Assembly (NCBI RefSeq): GCF_900105685.1
Contig: NZ_LT629781.1
Location: 1,984,001 to 2,048,000 of the forward strand
Reading direction: 5' to 3'
Length of the DNA stretch: 64,000 nucleotides
Origin: Verrucomicrobium sp. GAS474
GTDB taxonomy: Bacteria > Verrucomicrobiota > Verrucomicrobiia > Methylacidiphilales > GAS474
This document shows positions 16,509-23,859 of the stretch, one piece after another. The translations under genes and the position numbers were made by a program. The stretch's first letter is position 1; the number at the start of each line of letters is the position of its first letter. The notes under the pieces are model-generated. The model saw nothing but the letters and a program-made list of their open reading frames with translations, ran no database searches and was not told the origin of the DNA.

Positions 16509-19500
16509 CTCCCGCTTCGCCCGGGATCGGGGCGCGGCGCTGATCTTCGTCCTGGCGACGCTCTCCATCGTCGCCCTCTGCCTCGTCTCCTTCGTCACCG
16601 TGACGCGGACCGACCGCTCCGCCACGCAGAACTACAGCCAGTCCCTCAAGGCGGAGCAGATGGGCGTCGGCTGCCTCCAGCTCGTCGCCAACGAGCTCCA
16701 GAAGGAAATGGCGAAGGATCAGCTTCCCGACCTCACCTACCCGACCAACGCCCTCTACACGAACGTCACCGCGGCGAACCTCCTCCCCACCCCCATCGGC
16801 GTCAACCAGACGCTCATGACGAACCTCGTCAAGATCAGCACGAACGCCCCCTCCTACACCGGCAGCCGGGCCAAGGGGACCCTGCTCGCCTCGACCCTCA
16901 GCTCGACGGCGGCCTCGCAGAACGGCCACTACGTCAGCCTCTCCCGCTGGAACATGCCCTACCTCGGGACGTTCCCGAACAATGCCAGCGCCCCCTACTG
17001 GGTGATGATGACCCGCGACGGCCCGACCAACGCCGTCGGCCTTCCCTTCGGCGCGACCGGAAACACGGCGAACAATCCGGCTCCCTCGAACAAGAACTAC
17101 ATCCTCAGCCGCTTCGCCTACGCCGTCTACGACGTCGGCGGATTGCTCAACATCAACGTCGCCGGGTACCCCGCCAGCGAGGCCGCCTCGGCCCAGATGA
17201 AGGGAAGCGCCGCCTGGGCCGACCTCTCCCTGATCCCCGGCGTCGGCAGCGTCGATAACCTCGTCAAATGGCGCAACGCGGCGAGCCGCAACGATTACTC
17301 GACCTACGTCACGAAGGGGGTGGCGACGAACGGCTTCCAGACGACCTATCCCGGCGACACCCAATTCCTGAGCCGGAGCGACCTCATCCGCTACGCCCGG
17401 GACAATCCTTCGATCCTAAGCACGAACGCCCTTCCTTACCTCACGGTCTTCTCCAAGGATTCCAACGTCCCGAGTTGGGGGCCGACGGCCAACCTGACCG
17501 GGTACGCCTACAAGGACAACGCCAACACCGCCGCCGCCATCAACCGGGCCCTTCCCCGGGTCCGGGTCGCCACGGGGAAGGAATTCACCCGCCGCGACGG
17601 GACGACGGCCCACGCGGGCGAGCCGCTGCTCAACCGGCGCTTCCCGCTGAGCCGCCTCGCCCTCGTCTCCTACAACGGGACGGGAGGGACCGGTTCCGAC
17701 GTCTTCAAGTACTTCGGCCTCCAGCGCGCCGATTCGAGTTCTCCCTGGGTCTATTGCAATATCGACGGCACCCCCGCCACCACGATCAAGACCCTCCAGC
17801 AGGCCGCCGACGAGAAGCGGGAGCCGAATTTCTTCGAGCTCCTCCAGGCCTGCATCCTGAGCGGCTCCGTGGGGCAGTTCCCCCCGAACAACTCGTATAT
17901 CTCCACCAAGCTCATCGACCAGATCACCACCTACCAGATCATGCGGATCGGGGCGAACATCATCGACCAGGCCGACGCCGACAACTACCCGACGATCCTG
18001 AAATTCAACGGGATCAAGTTCGAGGGGATCGAGGACATCCCTTATCCGAACAAGGTGCTGATGAAGATCATCACCAGCTCGCCCTATCAGAATCCGTCCG
18101 CCGCCGGAAACGTCAATTGGTTCTCCACCTTGAATCCCCGGGTCTTCTTCGAGATGTGGAATCCCCACCAGCAACTCGCCACGACTCCCGCAGTGGGGCC
18201 GACCGAATTTCGTATCGTCCCTTATCTGGGCAGCGCGTTCCAGATGCAGCCTGGCTCCGGTCCTACCGCCCCTCCTCCGGTGGTCAAGACGACGTTTCCC
18301 CTGGGCCAGTACGTGAAATTCAACGCCCTCTACAATTCCTATCGCGAGCCGACGGTCGTCTTCCAGGACGCGGCGACGTCCAACGGTGACGCGACGATCC
18401 TCGACTTCCCCACGAACCTCACGACGCCGGCCCTCGGCTACATGTTAAATGGAACGACGATCCCTGCTTCAAATTTAGCGTTGCTCGCGGCCAATCACAA
18501 CGCGAGCTGGTTCGTCGGCATCGGATATGTGAATGCGCTCTTCTCTTTCCAATACAAAGACGCGAACCAGAATTGGCAGACCTATGCGACCAGTGGCGGG
18601 CTGGAGGAATCGGGTTCGTCGGCGACCGGAGGGTTCGGTAACACCGGCTACTGGCTCCAGTTGATGCAGACGGCGCTTCTTAACAGCCCACCCACGGCGA
18701 ATCTGCCGATGTTCCGCGCCGATACGCTCGACGGCTGGTACATGAGCAAGGCCGATCCGCGCACCACGCGCATGGGGGTCAATGTGGGAGCCAATCCTGC
18801 GGCTACAACGACCCCTGGGGTGTTCCCTCCACCACTCCCTACGCAGTTCCCCGCGCCGGTGGCGGGAGGAAACAACCTCATCGTCAAGGACACCGCTTCG
18901 GGAATCATCAAATACCTCGGTGGAGGTGATTCCGGTCATTCGCCCTGGCCCATGTCGGCGGGTGCCACCTATCGCTGGGACATGATGAGCCAGAACGTCG
19001 CCGGGCAAGTGGCCGGAGCCGGATACAACTACACGGCCTATGCCGATGCCGACGCGGCGATCCGTCCCGGGGACTCTTACCTCAGCCCGAGCAACCAGCC
19101 GATGCTCACCTACCTCAACGGCGCGGCGGGGGGGGCGACCAACACCCGGCCCATCATCCTGAACCGGCCCTTCCGCTCCGTGGGGGAACTCGGCTACGCC
19201 TTCCGGGACGTGCCGTGGAAGACCCTCGATTTCTTCTCCGCCTCGAGTGCCGACGCCGCCCTCATGGACGCCTTCAGCGTCGAGGACACGACGGTCACCT
19301 CGGGCCGGGTCAACCTCAACACGAGGAACGCCACCGTCCTCAAGGCCCTGCTGAACGGGACGCGGACCCTGGAGGCGACGGCCTCGGTCGCGACGCCCTC
19401 GACGCTGACCTCGACCGATGCCGACCGGATCTCGAAGGCCCTCGTCGCGCTGACCTCCACGACCCCGATGCTCGACTCGAGCGAGCTGGCCCCCCGCCTC

Positions 19501-19758
19501 GCCGGGGTGACGGCGACGCTCCCGACGACGAGCAAGCTGGAGCACGAGGCCGTCGCGCGCGCCCTCGCCAGCTCGACCTCGGCCCGCACGTGGAACCTCC
19601 TGATCGACGTCGTCGAGCAGACCGGGAAGTACCCGCCGACGGCGACGGCCCTGAAGGACTTCGTCGTCGAGGGGGAGCGCCGCTACTGGATGCACCTCGC
19701 CATCGACCGCTACACCGGGGCGATCCTCTCCAAGTCGATCGAGACCCCTTCGGAATAA
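16486..19758 (+). CDS. Verru_Chthon cassette protein A-like large GspK/PilX-type protein
   Basis: A 1090-residue protein with an N-terminal membrane anchor (GAALIFVLATLSIVALCLVSF) followed by LKAEQMGVGCLQLVANELQ, the layout of PilX/GspK-like minor pilins but with a roughly 1000-residue extracellular part. That part is rich in Asn, Thr, Ser and Ala with few recognisable motifs. Near residues 885-1000 the GRVNLNTRNATVLKALL segment recalls the GspK 'NINTA' helix-hairpin-like motif. An in-frame TTG three codons earlier is possible; I prefer the ATG at 16486. Around 18180-19050 codon use is visibly less GC-biased than in the flanks, suggesting a variable or replaced segment. The D member of the published cassette is not seen nearby. 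Confidence 0.78.
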   Translation: MSPFPHSDSRFARDRGAALIFVLATLSIVALCLVSFVTVTRTDRSATQNYSQSLKAEQMGVGCLQLVANELQKEMAKDQLPDLTYPTNALYTNVTAANLLPTPIGVNQTLMTNLVKISTNAPSYTGSRAKGTLLASTLSSTAASQNGHYVSLSRWNMPYLGTFPNNASAPYWVMMTRDGPTNAVGLPFGATGNTANNPAPSNKNYILSRFAYAVYDVGGLLNINVAGYPASEAASAQMKGSAAWADLSLIPGVGSVDNLVKWRNAASRNDYSTYVTKGVATNGFQTTYPGDTQFLSRSDLIRYARDNPSILSTNALPYLTVFSKDSNVPSWGPTANLTGYAYKDNANTAAAINRALPRVRVATGKEFTRRDGTTAHAGEPLLNRRFPLSRLALVSYNGTGGTGSDVFKYFGLQRADSSSPWVYCNIDGTPATTIKTLQQAADEKREPNFFELLQACILSGSVGQFPPNNSYISTKLIDQITTYQIMRIGANIIDQADADNYPTILKFNGIKFEGIEDIPYPNKVLMKIITSSPYQNPSAAGNVNWFSTLNPRVFFEMWNPHQQLATTPAVGPTEFRIVPYLGSAFQMQPGSGPTAPPPVVKTTFPLGQYVKFNALYNSYREPTVVFQDAATSNGDATILDFPTNLTTPALGYMLNGTTIPASNLALLAANHNASWFVGIGYVNALFSFQYKDANQNWQTYATSGGLEESGSSATGGFGNTGYWLQLMQTALLNSPPTANLPMFRADTLDGWYMSKADPRTTRMGVNVGANPAATTTPGVFPPPLPTQFPAPVAGGNNLIVKDTASGIIKYLGGGDSGHSPWPMSAGATYRWDMMSQNVAGQVAGAGYNYTAYADADAAIRPGDSYLSPSNQPMLTYLNGAAGGATNTRPIILNRPFRSVGELGYAFRDVPWKTLDFFSASSADAALMDAFSVEDTTVTSGRVNLNTRNATVLKALLNGTRTLEATASVATPSTLTSTDADRISKALVALTSTTPMLDSSELAPRLAGVTATLPTTSKLEHEAVARALASSTSARTWNLLIDVVEQTGKYPPTATALKDFVVEGERRYWMHLAIDRYTGAILSKSIETPSE

Positions 19759-19811
19759 CCCGCTTTCTTTTCAAACCCCACCCAAACGCACCCCGTAAAA
19801 TCATAAAAACC

Positions 19812-20459
19812 ATGAAAACCACCCGCCGCTCCCTGTTCGAGGCCCTTGCCCTCAGCCTTGCCCTCAGCCTCACCCTCTTCCTCGCCGCCCCAGCCGCGCA
19901 GGCCGATGACTCCGTCATCTTCTCCAGCAAGAGCGGCCTCTCCCCGGGCTGGAATTCCCCCTCGTGGAGCGGCCTCACCGTCCTCACCTCGAAGGCGAAG
20001 CGCGTCGAGGGGGGCGGCGAGATGGCCCTCGAAGTCGTCGCCGGGGACGATGCGAAGGATTACGCGGGCGTCCGCCTCTTCAGCGACGCCGCCCATGCGG
20101 TCCCCATCACCGAGAAGCTCCGCGCCGACGGATCGATCGTCGTCTACCTGAAGACGAAGGCGACGGCGACCGGGGCCTCCCCCGATCCCCAGAACCTCCA
20201 GTTCATCGTCACCTTCTTCAAGGCCGACGGCAAGGAATCGAACAGCGCGGCCAACGTCATCACGACCCTCGAATCGGTCACCTCGACGACCGCGTCTGAA
20301 GCGGGCTGGACCACCGTGACGATCCCGCTTCCGAAGGCGATCAACGATCCCTCCTCCGCCAGCCCCGCCAGCATCTCCGGGATCAGCCTCCAGAACGTCG
20401 GCAAGCCCTCGCCCGGTTCCTACTACATCTCCGACTGCGTCATCAAGGAGGGGAAGTAA
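19812..20459 (+). CDS. Secreted protein of unknown function, possible carbohydrate-binding fold
   Basis: A 215-residue protein with a clear signal peptide (basic MKTTRRS, long Leu/Ala core, cleavage after AQA near residue 31). The mature part is beta-rich, with alternating hydrophobic strands and segments such as SGISLQNVGKPSPGSYYISDC that recall jelly-roll carbohydrate-binding domains ('...FYIDDI'). I do not recognise a specific family. It lies 53 bp after the cassette and 55 bp before a secreted SGNH hydrolase, all co-directional, so it probably belongs to the same export and polysaccharide programme. Two Cys residues or fewer make a disulfide-rich fold unlikely. Confidence 0.7.
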   Translation: MKTTRRSLFEALALSLALSLTLFLAAPAAQADDSVIFSSKSGLSPGWNSPSWSGLTVLTSKAKRVEGGGEMALEVVAGDDAKDYAGVRLFSDAAHAVPITEKLRADGSIVVYLKTKATATGASPDPQNLQFIVTFFKADGKESNSAANVITTLESVTSTTASEAGWTTVTIPLPKAINDPSSASPASISGISLQNVGKPSPGSYYISDCVIKEGK

Positions 20460-20514
20460 TCCTTCCCGCCTTCTTTTTTCCCCCTTCTTTTCCCACCCAC
20501 CCACATCCCATCCC

Positions 20515-21318
20515 ATGAATCGCCCGCTCCAATCCACCCTCCTCCTCTGGTCCTCGTCCCTCGTGCTCGCGGCTTGGAGTCTCTCCCCCCTCACCGCCGC
20601 CGCCCAGGATGCCCCCGCGGCCGCGCCTGCGCCGACCATCGGCACGGGTCCGGCTCCGGCCAGCAGCCCGTCGGAGGCCGCCTGGGGCTATTGGCCGGGC
20701 TTCAAGGCGGCGTGGGAGCAGACTCACAACATCTTCGTCGAGCGGGCGAAGAAGGGCGACATCGAGATCCTCTTCCTCGGGGACTCGATCACCGCGGGCT
20801 GGCTCAAGCCGGGGGGCAAGGAGATCTGGGACAAGTATTACGCCCCGCTCCATGCGGAAGACTTCGGCATCGGCGGCGACAGCACCCGCCAGGTCCTGTG
20901 GCGGATCGACCACGGCACGCTCGACGGGATCACGCCGAAGGTCGTCGTCCTCATGATCGGGATCAACAACATGTGGGGTGACAACAACAAGGGGACAAAC
21001 ACCGAGATCGCCGCGGGAATCAAGACGGTCGTCGAGAAGATCGAGGAAAAGCTCCCGAACACGAAGATCCTCCTCCTCGGCATGCTGCCCTGCCAGAACA
21101 GCTACTTCTGCGGCCGCGTGAAGGCGACGAACGCGATGACCGCGAAGCTCGACGGCGGCCAGGTCCGCTACTTCGACATGTTCGACAAGTTCGCCGCCGA
21201 GGACGGGAAGAAGCCGATCGCCGAACTCTACATCCCCGACGGCACCCATCTGAACGCCGCGGGCTACCAGGTGTGGCATGACACGATGGACCCCGTCCTC
21301 ACCGACCTGCTGAAGTAG
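20515..21318 (+). CDS. Secreted SGNH/GDSL hydrolase (PAF-acetylhydrolase-like)
   Basis: A 267-residue exported esterase. The signal peptide ends near TAAAQD, and a Pro/Ala linker follows. The SGNH blocks are FLGDSITAGW (nucleophile Ser91), GIGGDSTRQVLWR, GINNMW (Asn151/152) and PDGTHLN (Asp242, His245). This arrangement is that of the PAF-acetylhydrolase-like subgroup, which includes many glycan O-acetylesterases. In this polysaccharide island the likely job is removing acetyl groups from an external polymer, but that is inference. Only 3 bp separate its stop from the next ORF, so the two are almost surely co-transcribed. Confidence 0.9.
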   Translation: MNRPLQSTLLLWSSSLVLAAWSLSPLTAAAQDAPAAAPAPTIGTGPAPASSPSEAAWGYWPGFKAAWEQTHNIFVERAKKGDIEILFLGDSITAGWLKPGGKEIWDKYYAPLHAEDFGIGGDSTRQVLWRIDHGTLDGITPKVVVLMIGINNMWGDNNKGTNTEIAAGIKTVVEKIEEKLPNTKILLLGMLPCQNSYFCGRVKATNAMTAKLDGGQVRYFDMFDKFAAEDGKKPIAELYIPDGTHLNAAGYQVWHDTMDPVLTDLLK

Positions 21319-21321
21319 TCG

Positions 21322-22302
21322 ATGCGGCCGTCCCTCCTCGCCCTGCGGCTTGCCGTCCTCCTCTCCCTTTCCCTCTGCCCCCTCCGGGCGGAGGGGAAGT
21401 TCGAGGTGTTGGGGCCGGTCGAGACCCTCGACAACGGCGTCGTCACCCTCCAGGTGACGCCGAAGACGGGGCGCATCGTCTCCTATCACCGGAAGGGGGA
21501 GGGGAACTGGCTGGCGATCTCCGACACGCCGCCGAAGCCGAACTGGCATTGGAACCCCTGGGGAGGAGATCGCCTCATCCCCGCCCCCCAGTTCCTGAGC
21601 CCCCAGATCTACGGCACGACCGGCGCCGACGATATCATCGACGGCGAGCCGTGGACGGTCGTCTCGAAGTCGCCGATCCGCATCGAGATGCAAAGCGGCG
21701 TCAGCCCGCAGCTCGGCCTCCGGGTCACGCGGCGGATCGAGCTCCTGCCGGGCTCGACCGAGGCCGTCCACACCTTCCGCTTCGAGCGGGTCCGAGAGAG
21801 CCCGTTCCCCGTCCATGCCTGGACGATCACCACGGTCCGCGCGGGCGATTACGTCGTCATGGAATCGCTCCCGATGCTCCATCCCGGATGGAAGGCCTTC
21901 CGCACGTGGCCCGATCTCTCCCCCGTCGCCGTCACCGCCGGGGTGGCGCTCCTGGGGAAGAGCCGGTTCCTCAAGGTCCCCTGGCCGGGCGAGCTGTTGA
22001 AGCTCGGCACCTTCGGCCATTGGATCGCCCTGGCCAGCGGCCCGTCGGCCTTCCGGCAGGCGATCGATTACGACGCGGCCCTCCCCTACCTCGACGCCAC
22101 CAACCTCCAGACCTTCCTCGACCCGAAGGCCCCGACCTACGAGCTGGAGACCCAGAGCCCCTCCTGGTTCCTCCGTACGGGCGAGGCGAGGGAGTGGAAG
22201 GTCCGCTGGACCCTCCTCGATTTCCCGGCCGACGCGAAGGACGAGGCCGCCAAGGCCGCCTTTTTGAACGCCACGGCGGACGGCTTCGTCCCTTCAAAAT
22301 AA
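21322..22302 (+). CDS. Secreted DUF4380-like / mutarotase-fold protein
   Basis: A 326-residue protein with a signal peptide (RPSLLALRLAVLLSLSLCPLRAE). The mature part starts with LDNGVVTLQVTPKTGRIVSYHR and contains NWHWNPWGGDRLIPAPQ, a pattern seen in DUF4380 proteins, which are predicted to adopt the galactose-mutarotase-like beta-sandwich. Catalysis is not established; such proteins often sit in polysaccharide-use loci. It is tightly packed between the SGNH hydrolase (3 bp) and the MFS transporter (10 bp). My family assignment is from motif memory and should be treated as tentative; the fold class is more secure than the DUF number. Confidence 0.65.
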   Translation: MRPSLLALRLAVLLSLSLCPLRAEGKFEVLGPVETLDNGVVTLQVTPKTGRIVSYHRKGEGNWLAISDTPPKPNWHWNPWGGDRLIPAPQFLSPQIYGTTGADDIIDGEPWTVVSKSPIRIEMQSGVSPQLGLRVTRRIELLPGSTEAVHTFRFERVRESPFPVHAWTITTVRAGDYVVMESLPMLHPGWKAFRTWPDLSPVAVTAGVALLGKSRFLKVPWPGELLKLGTFGHWIALASGPSAFRQAIDYDAALPYLDATNLQTFLDPKAPTYELETQSPSWFLRTGEAREWKVRWTLLDFPADAKDEAAKAAFLNATADGFVPSK

Positions 22303-22312
22303 CCCCCATTTC

Positions 22313-23671
22313 ATGAAAACCTACCAGGCCGGCACGCTCAACTACACCGCGAGGGGGCTCGCCTTCCTTTTCTTCTGGCTCCTCTGGGGCGACTTCGCCT
22401 TCACCTTTTTCGAGAGCATCTTCGGCCGCTTCCTCCCCTTCTACCTGAAGGATCTCAACGCCTCGAACACGCTGATCAGCGTCATGACGGGGAGCATCGC
22501 CGGGGCGGTCAACATCCTCTTCCTGCCGAACTTCAGCCGATGGAGCGACCAATACCGGAGCCGCCTCGGACGGCGGATTCCCTTCCTCTACGTCGTCGCG
22601 CCGGTCACCGCCCTCTCGCTGGTCGGTGTCGGCTTCGCGCCCGAGATCGCCGCGTGGATCCACCTCCATTTCCTTTCCCGCGTCGCCCCCTCCGTCGCCG
22701 TCGGGACGATCATCATCGGGCTGCTCTGCTTCCTCGTCGTCAGCTACCACTTCTTCAACATGATGCTGGTGAACCTCTACAACTGGCTGTTGCGGGACGT
22801 GGTGCCGCAGGAGACCATCTCCCGGTTCCTCGCGTGGTTCCGTGTCGTCGGGGCGCTCAGCTCGATGGTCTTCCTCTGGTACGTCTTCCCCCACCTGATG
22901 GAGCGCCGCCGGGAGGTCTTCATCGGCGTCGCGCTTTTCTATCTCGCCGCCTTCCTCCTCATGTGTTTCTGGGTGAAGGAAGGAGAGTATCCCCCGCCCC
23001 CCGCCGTCGACGAGCGCCCCGGCATGGTCGAGGCGTTTCTCCTCTACTTCCGGGACTGCATGAGTGTCCCGATCTACCGGAACTTCTTCATCGCCTACCT
23101 CCTCGCCTCGATCGCGACGAACTGCGCCGGGCCTTTCGGCGCCCTCTTCACCCGGGATACCCTCCACATCACGATGCACGACATGGGGAAGCTCTTCACC
23201 TGGGGGACGGCGGCGGGGCCGATCGCCTTCGTCATCATCGGGTGGTTCTGCGACCGCTTCTCGCCGCTCCGCGTCACCCTCGTCGGCTTCTTCGGGATGG
23301 CGATCGGGTGCGTGGCGGGCTACTTCCTCGTGCAGGGCAAGACGAGCTACCTGGTCTTCAGCCTCGTCAACGCCCTCCCCTCGGCGGCCTGGGGCATCGG
23401 CTCCTTCGCGGCGACGATGAAGCTCTTCCCCTCGGAACGCTTCGGGCAGCTCTCCTCGGGCCTCAACGTCTTCGGTTGCGGCGCCCTCATCGTCGGCAAT
23501 TTCCTCATGGGCCGCTTCATGGACCTGGTCCATAGCAACTACCGGATGACCTATGTCTGGAGTGCCGTCCTCTTCACCCTTGCCGCCTATCCGATGTGGC
23601 TCGTCATCCGGGATTGGAAACGTTACGGCGGCCCCGATCACTACGTCGCGCCGCTCCCGCCCGTCGTCTGA
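22313..23671 (+). CDS. MFS transporter, sugar/cation-symporter type
   Basis: A 452-residue permease with about 12 hydrophobic helices. The loop after helix 2 has FSRWSDQYRSRLGRRIPFLY, the family's D-x-x-x-S-R-L-G-R-R-R signature, with a related WFCDRFSPLRVTLVGF in the second half. This resembles the GPH/SLC45-like branch that takes up oligosaccharides or glucosides with cations. The substrate is unknown. It is the last gene of a run of closely spaced plus-strand genes starting at 12978; the 188-bp gap after it holds direct repeats and begins the next unit. It could import sugars released by the secreted proteins of the island. Confidence 0.88.
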   Translation: MKTYQAGTLNYTARGLAFLFFWLLWGDFAFTFFESIFGRFLPFYLKDLNASNTLISVMTGSIAGAVNILFLPNFSRWSDQYRSRLGRRIPFLYVVAPVTALSLVGVGFAPEIAAWIHLHFLSRVAPSVAVGTIIIGLLCFLVVSYHFFNMMLVNLYNWLLRDVVPQETISRFLAWFRVVGALSSMVFLWYVFPHLMERRREVFIGVALFYLAAFLLMCFWVKEGEYPPPPAVDERPGMVEAFLLYFRDCMSVPIYRNFFIAYLLASIATNCAGPFGALFTRDTLHITMHDMGKLFTWGTAAGPIAFVIIGWFCDRFSPLRVTLVGFFGMAIGCVAGYFLVQGKTSYLVFSLVNALPSAAWGIGSFAATMKLFPSERFGQLSSGLNVFGCGALIVGNFLMGRFMDLVHSNYRMTYVWSAVLFTLAAYPMWLVIRDWKRYGGPDHYVAPLPPVV

Positions 23672-23692
23672 GCGGGACGGGAGATCTCGGAG

Positions 23693-23718
23693 AATGTTTG
23701 GACAAAATGTTTGGACAA
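23693..23718 (+). promoter_or_regulatory. Tandem 13-bp direct repeat upstream of the second propeller gene
   Basis: AATGTTTGGACAA occurs twice head to tail without a mismatch, followed by AATATTAAG. It lies about 140 bp before the GTG of the propeller gene, in the only large gap of the plus-strand run. The core AATGTTT also occurs in the palindrome upstream of the GH28-like gene (31231-31244) and on the minus strand at 33253-33262. A regulator-binding site is plausible; which protein binds is not known. Confidence 0.5.
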
Positions 23719-23859
23719 AATATTAAGAAAGTCGGGCGGCGGGGCCTATTGCATTGGCTTCGTCGCGGCCGATTCTTACAACCAATACAGAGACCCGCAG
23801 AATTTCCTTCGCGTTCGATCTTGGCCTTTTTTCCCTCCTCCGCACTGTAACTCCTCATT

